A DNA stretch of 64,000 nt, from contig NZ_CP084606.1 of the NCBI RefSeq assembly GCF_022376835.1, positions 186,001 through 250,000 on the forward strand, in the 5' to 3' direction. The notes beneath the pieces were generated by a model, which saw only the letters and a list, made by a program, of their open reading frames with translations, had not been told where the DNA came from and did no database searches. Of the stretch, positions 1 through 9,300 are shown one piece after another (position 1 is the stretch's first letter; each line of letters begins with the position of its first letter). Both the position numbers and the translations under genes were made by a program. The DNA comes from Brucepastera parasyntrophica (GTDB lineage: Bacteria > Spirochaetota > Spirochaetia > Treponematales > Treponemataceae).

Positions 1-1
1 T

Positions 2-937
2 TATGAATACATATCAGGGGAATTCATAGGGAAGGGAAACAAGGCTTTTGCGCGGCTTAATTTTCTTGAGGCCGATATATGCCTCATGACAACACCGGGC
101 CTGGAAGTTTATCAGCTGAAGCGCTCGAAAGGCGTCAGACATTACGCTCATATGCTTCATGATACAGGTGATGCCACCTGTTACCGTCTTTTCGGTATAG
201 ACTGGTTTGATTCAGTGCTCCTGAGCGGAGACTATCAGGCCGAAGATATCAGGACCCTTGAAAATATCAGGGATACGCCAAAAAAGGAACTGCCGGTTGT
301 GGGCTGTACCTATCTCGATGTACTTGGACAGAAAAAAAAGACATTGCCGCCGATTGAAAGCAAACCATTTACCGTACTTGTTTCTCCGTCGTGGGGTCCC
401 GGTTCGCTGCTTCAGGCATTCGGAGAAAAACTCCTGGATCCTCTTGCGGAGACGGGCTGGCATATTCTGCTCCGTCCTCATCCCCAGTCCCTGACAGCGG
501 AAAAAGATATGATCGACAGACTCAGCCAGAGGTATGACGGATACCGGAATATCGAATGGGATTTTTCACCTGAAAATCTTAATTCCCTGGCCCGGGCCGA
601 TGTAATGCTTTCTGATTTTTCCGGCATTATTTTCGACTATACATTTCTTTTTGACAGGCCCGTTTTATACAACAACAGTTTTTTCAATATCGAGATGTAT
701 GACGCCAGCGACCTGGACCATATGCCCTGGCGTTTTGAAATTCTGAAAAAACTTGCGCGGGAGCTGGATGAATCCTGCCTTGCAGATATCAAACAGATAA
801 TTACAGAAAGCGTCCAGGATTCCGAACGCGCGGATATCCGGAGGCAGGCAAGGGATCAGGCCTGGCAGTATGCAGGGCAGAGCGGTGACAGGGTCACGGA
901 ATATCTTCTTGAAATCCGGGAGCGCATTCACTCATGA
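2..937 (+). CDS. CDP-glycerol glycerophosphotransferase-like protein (5' end missing)
   Basis: The frame is open from base 2, so the window starts inside this gene and the real start lies upstream. The visible 311 residues resemble the C-terminal nucleotide-binding half of the TagB/TagF family: HILLRPHPQS near visible residue 153 and DVMLSDFSGIIFDY near 199. Members of this family move a polyol phosphate from a CDP-activated donor to a growing chain at the cytoplasmic face of the membrane. The stop overlaps the start of the next gene as ATGA, so the two are co-transcribed and translationally coupled to a YidC/sulfatase fusion. This suggests that both modify an envelope glycan or lipid. The acceptor is unknown; spirochaetes lack classical teichoic acids. 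Confidence 0.75.
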   Translation, partial: YEYISGEFIGKGNKAFARLNFLEADICLMTTPGLEVYQLKRSKGVRHYAHMLHDTGDATCYRLFGIDWFDSVLLSGDYQAEDIRTLENIRDTPKKELPVVGCTYLDVLGQKKKTLPPIESKPFTVLVSPSWGPGSLLQAFGEKLLDPLAETGWHILLRPHPQSLTAEKDMIDRLSQRYDGYRNIEWDFSPENLNSLARADVMLSDFSGIIFDYTFLFDRPVLYNNSFFNIEMYDASDLDHMPWRFEILKKLARELDESCLADIKQIITESVQDSERADIRRQARDQAWQYAGQSGDRVTEYLLEIRERIHS

Positions 938-3681
938 TAGTTTTTGATATAATCATTTATCCGATAAAACTGATTATTGAAATCATTTATATGATTTTCA
1001 TCTGGGTATTCAATAGTAATGTTGGTATCGCAATCGCCGGTGTAAGTATTACTGTAAATCTGTTTTGTCTTCCGCTGTATACAAAGGCAGAGGCGCTCCA
1101 GAAAAAAGAACGGGACATCCAGAGCAAACTCGCTAAGCGGGTAGCCAGCATAAAAAAATGTTTTAAGGGTGACGAGCAGTATATGATTCTTTCAATGTAT
1201 TACCGGGAGAATCATTACCATCCAATTATGGCCCTGCGGAGTTCAATCAGTATTCTGATTCAGGTTCCTTTTTTTATCGCGGCCTATTCTTTCCTGTCAC
1301 ACCTTGACGGCCTTCAGGGGAAGCCACTGTTTTTTATCAATGATCTGAGTATGCCTGACGCCCTGTTTTCCGTGGGCGGATTTTCAATCAATATTCTTCC
1401 GATTCTGATGACAGTGATCAATCTCATAGCAGGTGTTGTATACAGCAGGGGATTCCCGTTCAAAGATAAAATACAGTTATATCTGATGTCTCTGCTTTTT
1501 CTGGTTATTCTGTATAATTCACCGTCAGCCCTTGTTCTGTACTGGACACTCAATAATATTTTTTCACTGGTAAAAAATATACTGATGAAATTGAAAAATC
1601 CCGGAAAGATTGTTTATATTCTGGGCTGCACGCTTCTTGCTGTTTTTATGATTTATGTACTTTTTATAAGGTATAACGCGCCGAAGCGGGCGCTGAGAAA
1701 TAAAACGCTCGCGGTACTTGTATTCTTTCTGTATGCCGGGATTCCGCTTTATATACGTTTTGCAAAATATATTGCGAAAAAATGGTTTTCTTCCGTCACT
1801 GATAATAAAACATTCCGGACTGTTTTTTTTCTTTCATGCGCGGGATTATGGATACTGCTCGGTATGGTGATTCCCTTTAATCTGGTTGCATCAGACCCGC
1901 AGGAATTTGCGCTGATCAGTTCTTCCGGTTCTCCTTTTTCCCTGCTTGTGAATCCTGCTTTTCAGGCCCTGGGATTATGCGTATTCTGGCCTGTATATTT
2001 GTATTTTCTGTTTTCAGGCAGGGCAAAAAAGATTATGGGGATTCTGTTTCCGGCGCTTGCTTTTTGCGCCTTTCTGAATTTTTTCTTTTTCCAGGGAAAT
2101 TACGGAACCATATCTTCTATGCTGGAATTCAAGAATACCAGGAGTTTAAATACCGGTATCGCGCCGCAGCTGATAAATATCGGAGTCTGTTTTGCTGTTT
2201 TTGTACTTGTTTTTCTGAGTATTAAAACAGGAAAAATAAAGCCGCTGCCCGTACTGCTTGCCCTGTGCATCGCGAGTTCGGCAGTACTGATAGGTTCAAA
2301 AACAATACATATCAATTCTGTTCTGAAGACAACACCCGCGGAACAGACAGCTTCCGGAAAAAGCAGAGATCCCGATAGCCTTGAGACTGTCTTTACATTA
2401 AGCCGGAACGGAAATAATGTTTTTGTAATTATGCTGGACGGAGCCGTCGGCTCATATTTTCCTCTTTTTCTGGAGAAAAACCCTGAATACCGTGACGCTT
2501 TTGACGGCTTCACCTATTACCCGAATACAGCTTCTTTTTTTCATAACACGATTTTCGGAACTCCTCCTATATGGGGCGGCTATGAATACTCCCCGTATGA
2601 ATTAAACAAAAGAAATACCGAAAAAATGGTGGACAAACATAATGAAGCCCTTCTGGTTTTGCCTGAACTATTCATGCGGAATGATTATTCCATTATGCTG
2701 ACGAATATGCCTCTTGTGAATTATACGTGGATAATGGATCCTGATTTTTTTATTGCAAGGGGAATGCAGGCTAAAAACATTATGGGTTCTTATACATCCT
2801 ATTATGCCCGGAATGTTCTTGGCGTATCCGAATATGTTCAGGATATACAGACTGAAGACGCGCTGCAGCGGAACCTGCTTGTGTTTTCCGTACTGCTAAC
2901 CTCTCCATTCAGTCTGAGGGATTTTATTTATCAGGACGGAAAATACTGGAGTTCAGAAGATTTTTCCGAAGGAAAAAATGTTCCCGTCAAAACGCTTGAC
3001 AGTTATGCTGCACTGTATTATCTGCCGGAAATTACCGGATTTTCGGACAGCGGAGATACCTTTACCATGATGGTAAACGAACTGACCCATGAACCCGCGT
3101 TTCTCCAGTATCCCGGATACACTGTTGAAGAGGAAACAACTGATAAAGGCCCGGACTTTTTCAGCAATACCCGCTCATTTAAATCATACCATGTAAATAC
3201 TGCCTCATATATCCTGCTTGTAAAATGGTTTGATTATCTGCGTGAAAACAATGTCTGGGACAATACCCGGATTATTATTGTATCGGATCATGGTGAAACC
3301 CAGATAACGAATCCCCATTTTTCATCATTTCAGAACAACCATGTTCTCCCGTATAATCCGATACTTCTTTTTAAGGACTTCGCGGGAAAAGGGGAAATTA
3401 CAGAAGATAACACCTTTATGACTAATGGTGATGTGCCGCTGCTCGCTGTAAGCGATCTGTTTTCTGATCCGGTCAATCCTTTTACCGGAAAGGATTTGAA
3501 AGCCGAGAAAAACAGCGGGATTTATCTGTTCACTGAAGGATATTCCAATCCCTCATATTATCAGGGCGCAACATGCCTTGAACCGAATTCGAAATTCTAT
3601 CATCTGCAGGATTCTATTTTTGAAAGGGAAAACTGGAAAGAAGTGCTCTACCGGGATTTCAGGGACAAAATAACAGAATAA
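934..3681 (+). CDS. YidC/Oxa1-like membrane domain fused to alkaline phosphatase/sulfatase-superfamily domain
   Basis: 915 residues. Residues 1 to about 225 look like YidC/Oxa1: an N-terminal hydrophobic helix, the loop LPLYTKAEALQKKERDIQSK, then hydrophobic helices ending in SALVLYWTLNNIFSL. Residues 225-470 are further membrane segments. From about 485 an AlkP/sulfatase-like domain follows, with a metal-site motif VIMLDG near residue 501, a possible nucleophile region HNTIFGTPPIWGG near 540, and IIIVSDHGETQ near 785. The family suggests a membrane enzyme that transfers or hydrolyses phospho-polyol or sulfate groups outside the cytoplasm. Whether the YidC part still inserts proteins or only anchors the enzyme cannot be seen. 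Coupled by ATGA to a CDP-glycerol transferase-like gene. Confidence 0.8.
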   Translation: MIVFDIIIYPIKLIIEIIYMIFIWVFNSNVGIAIAGVSITVNLFCLPLYTKAEALQKKERDIQSKLAKRVASIKKCFKGDEQYMILSMYYRENHYHPIMALRSSISILIQVPFFIAAYSFLSHLDGLQGKPLFFINDLSMPDALFSVGGFSINILPILMTVINLIAGVVYSRGFPFKDKIQLYLMSLLFLVILYNSPSALVLYWTLNNIFSLVKNILMKLKNPGKIVYILGCTLLAVFMIYVLFIRYNAPKRALRNKTLAVLVFFLYAGIPLYIRFAKYIAKKWFSSVTDNKTFRTVFFLSCAGLWILLGMVIPFNLVASDPQEFALISSSGSPFSLLVNPAFQALGLCVFWPVYLYFLFSGRAKKIMGILFPALAFCAFLNFFFFQGNYGTISSMLEFKNTRSLNTGIAPQLINIGVCFAVFVLVFLSIKTGKIKPLPVLLALCIASSAVLIGSKTIHINSVLKTTPAEQTASGKSRDPDSLETVFTLSRNGNNVFVIMLDGAVGSYFPLFLEKNPEYRDAFDGFTYYPNTASFFHNTIFGTPPIWGGYEYSPYELNKRNTEKMVDKHNEALLVLPELFMRNDYSIMLTNMPLVNYTWIMDPDFFIARGMQAKNIMGSYTSYYARNVLGVSEYVQDIQTEDALQRNLLVFSVLLTSPFSLRDFIYQDGKYWSSEDFSEGKNVPVKTLDSYAALYYLPEITGFSDSGDTFTMMVNELTHEPAFLQYPGYTVEEETTDKGPDFFSNTRSFKSYHVNTASYILLVKWFDYLRENNVWDNTRIIIVSDHGETQITNPHFSSFQNNHVLPYNPILLFKDFAGKGEITEDNTFMTNGDVPLLAVSDLFSDPVNPFTGKDLKAEKNSGIYLFTEGYSNPSYYQGATCLEPNSKFYHLQDSIFERENWKEVLYRDFRDKITE

Positions 3682-3684
3682 AAA

Positions 3685-3707
3685 ATCTCCGGCGATTAAC
3701 CGGAGAT
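3685..3707 (+). terminator. Stem-loop after the YidC-sulfatase gene
   Basis: Arms ATCTCCGG and CCGGAGAT pair perfectly around a 7-base loop, four bases after the stop. There is no strong T tract. A second pairing, AAATAAG (3711-3717) with CTTATTT (3742-3748), could serve the convergent minus-strand gene. Together they form a plausible bidirectional termination zone. Confidence 0.55.
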
Positions 3708-3742
3708 ATGAAATAAGCCGGACCAAGAGGACCGGTATCCCC

Positions 3743-4954
3743 TTATTTTACTGTTATGACTATCTGCTCAAGGGTATACTGAATCCACTCCCTTGACTGA
3801 TTATAGTACTGATCCTGCGCGAGCAGGAATTCCAGAAGCGCTTCACGGTACTTCCCTGAAAAATAATATGCTTCACCCAGATAAAAGTGGACGCGGGCGG
3901 TTGCGGCGGCAGAACGGCGTATTGACATAAACTCGTTCAGATCCGTCATAGCCTTGTCCCATAAACCATCCGGAAAGGTTGCGTCAATAATTCCCTTTAA
4001 AAGAAATTCCTCGCCGCTGCCCGAAGCATTTTTATCGGATGCAAAAATATAGGGTATCATGGGGGCCGATTTCCTGGCCGGTGTATTTTTTGTCAGGTTC
4101 TGGATCATCTTTTCCGTTCCGGCCGGGAATGTGGCGGCGCCATAGTCAATGGCACCGCTCGGGTTCAGCCAGGGAAGGGGCATCGGCCTGAGTACGGGAA
4201 GAACGTTCCTTTGTACACGCGCAAAAGAAGCCGGTACTTCCACCGTATATCTGCTGGTATTCTGGTCCGGTATAAACTGAACGGAACCTGCGCTCAGATC
4301 ATCCTCATCCAGAATTGCGTAATAATAAGGGACCCCGGGCACAGGATAGTCAATATAGGGTGTTCCGGTGTCCTTAAAGGACGAGATTACAATTGCCGGA
4401 ACCAGACTGTTAATTCCGGTAAAGGCTGAGGTTGAACGGTACAGAACAAGGTTTTTTCCCTTGGGCGAGCTGGTCCATGTAATTATTACCGCGTCGTTCC
4501 GCAGCATGACATTAAATGCTGAAATAGCGGCCTTTTCCGCCTGATCCGTACCGCTTTCCGCTGTTACCGCTACAAGCATCGAATTGCTGGCCGGCAGAAA
4601 AAAATCATAAAATACGCCTTCCGAATCCCTGGTCAGAACAGCGTAATAGTATTCTTTGCCGAATTCGATGCTTTCATAAAAAGTCGTCATTGATGTCGGG
4701 ACGGAACCTCTCCTGTCGGTTGCAGTATAATTTGCCGCCGTTATGGGCCGGTTTGACCGTAAAATGATATTCTCCCCATGTATGTCGGGGGCGGCTTTCC
4801 ATGTCAGAGTGACCGAGTCACCTGAAACAACAGCGTGAAGCTCGGATACAATCGGGGGAGGCGGAACTGTCCGCTCATTATCTTCGGTCTCCTGGGCCAT
4901 AACGGCTCCGGTAAGCAGAAAAAGCAGAAAAAGCATGGAAAATGGTTTTTTCAT
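3743..4954 (-). CDS. Exported protein with Fn3-like repeats and a TPR-like C-terminus
   Basis: 403 residues with a clear signal peptide (MKKPFSMLFLLFLLTGAVMAQ). Residues 35-130 (GDSVTLTWKAAP...YYYAVLTRDSEG) and 140-240 (VIITWTSSP...YYYAILDED) read like two fibronectin type III modules. The C-terminal 100 residues (ARVHFYLGEAYYFSGKYREA) look like a TPR pair. It probably acts in the periplasm or at the cell surface as a binding or scaffold protein. AGGGGA stands nine bases before the ATG. It is divergent from the Cas2-like gene and I do not recognise a named family. Confidence 0.7.
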   Translation of the reverse strand: MKKPFSMLFLLFLLTGAVMAQETEDNERTVPPPPIVSELHAVVSGDSVTLTWKAAPDIHGENIILRSNRPITAANYTATDRRGSVPTSMTTFYESIEFGKEYYYAVLTRDSEGVFYDFFLPASNSMLVAVTAESGTDQAEKAAISAFNVMLRNDAVIITWTSSPKGKNLVLYRSTSAFTGINSLVPAIVISSFKDTGTPYIDYPVPGVPYYYAILDEDDLSAGSVQFIPDQNTSRYTVEVPASFARVQRNVLPVLRPMPLPWLNPSGAIDYGAATFPAGTEKMIQNLTKNTPARKSAPMIPYIFASDKNASGSGEEFLLKGIIDATFPDGLWDKAMTDLNEFMSIRRSAAATARVHFYLGEAYYFSGKYREALLEFLLAQDQYYNQSREWIQYTLEQIVITVK

Positions 4955-4997
4955 GAAAAAAATCCCCTATATTCTATTTTGTCAGTTAATTGATGAT

Positions 4998-5026
4998 TTG
5001 ACAAGATAATTTCTTTCCCTTATGCT
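4998..5026 (+). promoter_or_regulatory. Sigma-70 promoter of the Cas2-like gene
   Basis: TTGACA at 4998-5003, a 17-base spacer and TATGCT at 5021-5026. Transcription would begin near 5032-5033, at or within a base or two of the ATG at 5032, so the message would have essentially no leader. Confidence 0.75.
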
Positions 5027-5031
5027 AAGAT

Positions 5032-5349
5032 ATGTTTGTTTCAGTAGTTTTGGACCCCGGAAACGAAGGGTCTGCCCGCGAATTGGCTGAAGTCCTCGCT
5101 GCTTATGGCTTTGAAAAGGTTCAGCGCGCATGCTGGGAGTCATCTTTAATATCGGAACAAATTCTCGCAAAGGTTAAGAATGATATTGACCGTGTGACCG
5201 ATTATTATGATTCAATACGGATTTACCAGTTTCCCATTGACGGAGCCTTTGCCGTTACCGTGCTTTCACAGAAAAAATGGAAGCGTATAGTTATAAAGCC
5301 GCCTGTGCCTCGGCCGGCCGGCAGAAAACCGGGTCAGGCCGGAAAATAA
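5032..5349 (+). CDS. Cas2-like small protein, not linked to CRISPR
   Basis: 105 residues. The order of elements matches the Cas2/VapD ferredoxin fold: a first strand MFVSVVLD with an acidic residue at position 8, a helix ARELAEVLAAYGFE, a strand KVQRACWES, a long helix, a strand DSIRIYQF and a strand AVTVLSQKKW. Cas2 proteins are small dimeric nuclease-fold proteins used in spacer capture. No cas1, other cas gene or repeat array lies in this window, so a role outside CRISPR is likely. The C-terminus is basic and Pro-rich (KPPVPRPAGRKPG), suggesting nucleic acid contact. The ATG is chosen because the strand begins at residue 1. prfB follows after 19 bases, so the two may form one transcript. 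Confidence 0.65.
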   Translation: MFVSVVLDPGNEGSARELAEVLAAYGFEKVQRACWESSLISEQILAKVKNDIDRVTDYYDSIRIYQFPIDGAFAVTVLSQKKWKRIVIKPPVPRPAGRKPGQAGK

Positions 5350-5368
5350 GTGCCGGGAGGATACTTTT

Positions 5369-6500
5369 ATGATACTTGAAGAATACAAAACACCGATAAC
5401 CGATCTTAAAAACGCGGTTTCCGAAATTTGGGGGCGTCTTTGACCCGGCTGCGGTAAAAGAAAAAATAGCTGAAAAAGAAGAATTTTCAGCTTCTCCCGG
5501 GTTTTGGAATGATACAAAAAAGGCTGAAAAAGTTATGTCGGAAATCAAGGCTCTGAAAAATACTATTGAGCCCTGGGAATCATTAATGAAGCAGATTGAA
5601 GACATGGAAGCTTTGTATGAACTTGCCGAAGAATCAAAGGATGAGTCTCTTGTAGGAGAAATTGATACTGCCTTAAGTGAAATTCAGGAAAAATATGAAA
5701 AACTGAATATCCTGAATCTTCTTTCGGATGAGGTAGATAAAAACGGCTCCTTTATTACTATTCACGCCGGAGCGGGCGGAACAGAGGCCTGCGACTGGGC
5801 CCAGATGCTTTCGCGGATGTATGTACGCTGGGCCGAACGGCACGGATTTAAAGTTGAAACAGTTGATATGCTCGAAGCCGAAGGCGGCATAAAATCCGTA
5901 ACCCATCAGATCACGGGAGATTACGCCTTCGGATATCTGAAAGGGGAAGCCGGCGTTCACCGGCTTGTCAGAATCAGCCCCTTTGATTCAAATGCCAGGC
6001 GTCATACGTCATTTACTTCCGTTTTTGTTTTCCCCATTCTGGATGATTCCATAGAAATAGATATACGTCCGGAGGACCTGCGGGTCGATACATACCGTTC
6101 CGGCGGCGCGGGCGGTCAGCATGTTAATAAAACCGATTCTGCCGTCCGGTTTACCCATTTGCCCACCGGTATAGTTGTGGCCTGCCAGACTGAACGAAGC
6201 CAGATTATGAACAGGCAGACCGCCATGAGTATTCTGAAGGCTCGCCTGTACGAATACTACCGGGAGAAAAAAGAGCAGGAAAACCAGAAATTTGCGGCGG
6301 AAAAAAAGGACATTTCCTGGGGAAACCAGATCCGTTCCTATGTATTTCAGCCCTATACTATGGTTAAGGATCACCGGACCCGTCATGAAACAGGCAATAT
6401 TCAGGCTGTAATGGATGGAGATATTGATCCGTTTATTGAGGCATACCTGAATAATAAGTGGCAGGGAGCAGTTATGGATAAGGATGACGCGGATTTATGA
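5369..6500 (+). CDS. prfB: Peptide chain release factor 2, with programmed +1 frameshift
   Basis: RF2 releases the peptide at UGA and UAA codons. Translation starts at ATG 5369 (GGGAGG eight bases upstream), reads 24 codons and meets an in-frame TGA at 5441-5443. Slipping one base at CTT-T continues in the frame used from GAC 5442 to the stop at 6500, giving 376 residues, the normal RF2 length. The catalytic GGQ sits in SGGAGGQHVNKTDSAVR. The conserved regulatory arrangement lets low RF2 levels raise its own synthesis. It overlaps the next gene as ATGA. Confidence 0.96.
5430..5444 (+). promoter_or_regulatory. prfB +1 recoding site
   Basis: A Shine-Dalgarno-like GGGGG (5430-5434) stands just before CTT TGA C (5438-5444). 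This is the classic RF2 arrangement: the G-rich stimulator pairs with 16S rRNA while the CTT tRNA slips onto TTT when UGA decoding is slow. Confidence 0.93.
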
Positions 6501-6844
6501 TAGCGGTTATGTGCAGATCGGCCCTTATGGTTTATGAGTTGAGAACGTTATTAGCCGAAAGGAATTACTGTGTTCTTGCCGGCACCGACGGAATGGAGAA
6601 CCATGCGGAATGGCTTGCTTCCCGCCTGAAAAATACCTTTATCACTCATGTCTTGTATGAACCGTACTTTTTTACCGATCCTGCCCGATTCCGTATCCTG
6701 AGTCCGGAAACAATGTTTATAATTATGTCATCACCGGGAGAAGAAAGGCAGACACAGAAAGCCTTTGCCTGCGGCGCCGGCGCGGTAATTCATAAGCCCC
6801 TTGTTTCTGATGAACTGTTTGAGGTGTTGAATTTTGCAGAATAA
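6497..6844 (+). CDS. Degenerate receiver-domain protein
   Basis: 115 residues with the outline of a CheY-type receiver: a final GAGAVIHKPLVSDELFEVL keeps the conserved Lys-Pro pair. However, the acidic pair of the first strand is absent (MIAVMCRS), and the phospho-acceptor position of the third strand reads THVLYEPYFF, with Glu where Asp is expected. It is probably a pseudo-receiver that cannot be phosphorylated, or is held in one state, and acts through protein contacts. It is translationally coupled to prfB (ATGA) and overlaps the following exported protein gene by 11 bases. Confidence 0.65.
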   Translation: MIAVMCRSALMVYELRTLLAERNYCVLAGTDGMENHAEWLASRLKNTFITHVLYEPYFFTDPARFRILSPETMFIIMSSPGEERQTQKAFACGAGAVIHKPLVSDELFEVLNFAE

Positions 6845-8311
6845 GACCTTTGCAGGAAAAAAATATATTTCCCTTTTTGCGTTCATTCTGTTTATCAGTT
6901 TTAATGTATTTGCGGCGGATGAAGCCTCATGGGTTATCGCTGCCGAACAGTTTTCCGAGCAAAATGTCCCGTCCGTGTATAAAAGTTATACAACTCTCAT
7001 TCCCCTGATGATTATGCAGAATCTGTCCGGTATCCAGTCAAGGCTGGTTCCTGCGTTTGAGCAACATGCGCAGGAAATGCAGGACCTGGCTGACAAACGC
7101 GTACGGCTTGTCAGAGAACGTTCTGATATTATTCAGAACAACGATAAACTTTTTTTTCAACGGATTCCAATATTGTAAAACAGCAGACTAAAAAACAAAA
7201 CCAGAAAAAACTTGCTGATAAGGAAAAGGAAATCAGGCAGGCTGATATTCAGTTTAAAAAAAAGCTGGACGAAATTCCGGACTCGAAAATTATACTTCCG
7301 CTGCAAAAATGGAAATCAGGAACGGAATTATTCAAACGGACCGAAAATACAACCCTTTCCCGTAATTTGATATCAAACGGAATTTCCGCCCTGATAACCG
7401 GTCACATCGAAGATATAGCCGGCTATATGTATGTTACGGTTCAGATTATACCGGCTTTTGGGGAGGACCTCCCTTATGAAATTTATGAAGTCGCGCCCTA
7501 TGATGAAGTTGAACTTCTGGTTAATTCACTGATCAGGCAGCTGGTACCTGAAATTTCAAACCGCAATCCTGTTCAGCTCCATCTGTCTGTCCAGCCGGAA
7601 GATGCCAGGGTCTTTATTGATGGGGTTCTCATTTCCGATATTTCGGAACCCCTGACTGTTTTTTCAGGACAGCATACCATAAGTGTTTCCGCAACCGGCT
7701 ACCAGAGCGCGACAAAAACGGCTGTTTTTGATGGTTCTGATAATTTTTCAATTTCCATTGAACTCGAGAAAACCGAACTGGTTGTCCTCGAAGTTGATAC
7801 CGGCAGTTCTTCCGCTTCTCTCTATATTCATACTGAATATTTCGGACAAACCCCTGAAACTGTAACGCTGCCTTCTCTGCCTACAATAGGCCAGCTTGTT
7901 TCAAAAGAGGTGGTTACTTATTTTGTTTTTAATCCGGATAAAATAAAAAATAACGATACTGCTGAAGGCGATGAAGTTTTTATGTCCGTAAAACCGAATA
8001 AAATTCAAACAGAACAGCGGATTGAAAAACAGCGGAATGTATTATACTGGTCGCTGGGGCTTTTGTATTTGTCACTGCCGCCCGCAATGCTTGTGAACGG
8101 TATATGGAATGACAAATACAGGGCCTATGAATTAGGGCGGCTGCCCCAGACTGATGATGTTATCAATAATATTAACGCATGGAATGTTGCGTCTATTGCA
8201 ACCATAGGAGTCAGCGTAGGACTCGGGGTCAATCTTATAATCCAGCTTACCAGATATTTAATTGCGGCTGACCAGACCGTACCAAAGGTCCCGAAGGCCG
8301 AAAGACAATAA
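6834..8311 (+). CDS. Exported PEGA-domain protein, apparent frameshift
   Basis: It starts with a signal peptide (KKYISLFAFILFISFNVFA). The first frame stops at 7178, but adding one T to the run of eight at 7150-7157 joins it to the downstream frame (stop 8311), giving 492 residues. The middle (near corrected residues 245-320) carries a PEGA-type module (VQPEDARVFIDGVLISD...GQHTISVSATGYQ). A hydrophobic pair lies near the C-terminus. PEGA proteins usually sit at the cell surface or in the periplasm. A coiled, Lys/Gln-rich stretch spans the repaired junction. The broken frame is probably a sequence error rather than gene loss. Confidence 0.7.
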
Positions 8312-8316
8312 TGAGG

Positions 8317-8424
8317 TATATAGTCAAATAACTTAAATTATTTGACTATTTCCGATTGCAAGTATTTCTGATATAAGGAATTAATCAATTCTCTATATCA
8401 GAAACTTAAATTAAAGGTGTATAT
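8317..8424 (+). repeat. Intergenic palindrome family A, copy 1 (upstream of ftsY)
   Basis: Two perfect stem-loops fill this gap: AGTCAAATAA (8322-8331) with TTATTTGACT (8338-8347), and TTTCTGATATA (8365-8375) with TATATCAGAAA (8394-8404). The left part is repeated at 53748-53810 and 59090-59150, and the right part before the start codon at 59205-59239. Each copy lies just upstream of a plus-strand start codon. It is either a small mobile palindrome or a shared leader. Confidence 0.85.
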
Positions 8425-9300
8425 ATGGCAAAAAAAACGTTTGCTGAAAATCTGAAAGCGCTGTTTGGTTTTCATAAACAGCTGAACAATGAGTTTTTTG
8501 ATGATATTACGGACAGTCTTATAGAAGGGGATATCGGCGCAAGAACAGCCGTTGAAATTGTAGACGAACTGAAAAAAAGCTATAAAAGCAATGAGTCCGA
8601 AGATCAGATAATAGATAACCTTATAGCGCTGCTTGCCCCTATGGTAAAAGAAATTTCATTTGACCCTCCTGATACTAAGGTCTCTGTTTACCTTCTCCTC
8701 GGTGTAAACGGAGTGGGGAAGACTACTTCCGCTGCAAAAATGGGGGTATGGTATAAAACCAGGATGCGGCAGCCTGTCATTCTGGCCGCCGCAGATACCT
8801 TCCGGGCTGCGGCGATTGAACAGCTACAATTGCATGGTGAACGTACCGGAGTCAGGGTTATTGCCCACCAGCATGGTTCCGATCCGGGAGCCGTTGTTTT
8901 TGACGCTGCCCAGGCGGCGTCCGCGCAGGGAGGCGGTCTGGTCATTGCCGATACCGCGGGCAGGCTGCATAATAAGGACAATCTTGTCCGCGAGCTTCAG
9001 AAAATTGACAGAATAGCATCTTCAAAAGCTGATACGGATTGTTATAAAAAAATTCTCGTGCTGGATGCTACTACAGGTCAAAACGGACTCAGGCAGGCTG
9101 AGGTTTTCCATGAAGCAATAGGAGTTGACGGCATTATTCTCACAAAATATGATTCTTCAGCCCGGGGAGGCATCGCGATTTCAATAGGAAAAACGCTTGG
9201 AATTCCGATGGCCTTTGTAGGTACCGGAGAAAAGTATACCGATTTTGATGTCTTTAATACTGAAACCTATCTCACCGAATTTACCGGAAAAAAGGAATAA
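8425..9300 (+). CDS. ftsY: Signal recognition particle receptor FtsY
   Basis: 291 residues, a short FtsY lacking the long acidic N-terminal region. The helical N domain (1-85) is followed by the GTPase G domain: P-loop LGVNGVGKTTSAAKM near residue 92, the insertion-box motif AAADTFRAAAIEQL, IADTAGRLHNKDNL and the specificity motif LTKYDSSARGG. It docks SRP-ribosome complexes at the membrane and hydrolyses GTP together with Ffh. The start has AAAGGTG upstream. It overlaps the next start (TAATG), suggesting an operon with the downstream lipoprotein and Lol-like genes. Confidence 0.95.
   Translation: MAKKTFAENLKALFGFHKQLNNEFFDDITDSLIEGDIGARTAVEIVDELKKSYKSNESEDQIIDNLIALLAPMVKEISFDPPDTKVSVYLLLGVNGVGKTTSAAKMGVWYKTRMRQPVILAAADTFRAAAIEQLQLHGERTGVRVIAHQHGSDPGAVVFDAAQAASAQGGGLVIADTAGRLHNKDNLVRELQKIDRIASSKADTDCYKKILVLDATTGQNGLRQAEVFHEAIGVDGIILTKYDSSARGGIAISIGKTLGIPMAFVGTGEKYTDFDVFNTETYLTEFTGKKE

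Noticed and set aside
5032..5349. A CRISPR-Cas locus around the Cas2-like gene
   Set aside because: No repeat-spacer array and no cas1 or effector gene can be seen on either strand within the window.
5441..5443. TGA as a sense codon or an interrupted prfB
   Set aside because: This is the standard RF2 autoregulatory frameshift with a G-rich stimulator and CTT TGA C; other genes use TGA as stop.
7150..7157. Phase variation by poly-T slippage in the PEGA gene
   Set aside because: The same kind of break occurs in rpsB, dnaB and many housekeeping genes, so a shared sequence error is simpler than contingency loci.
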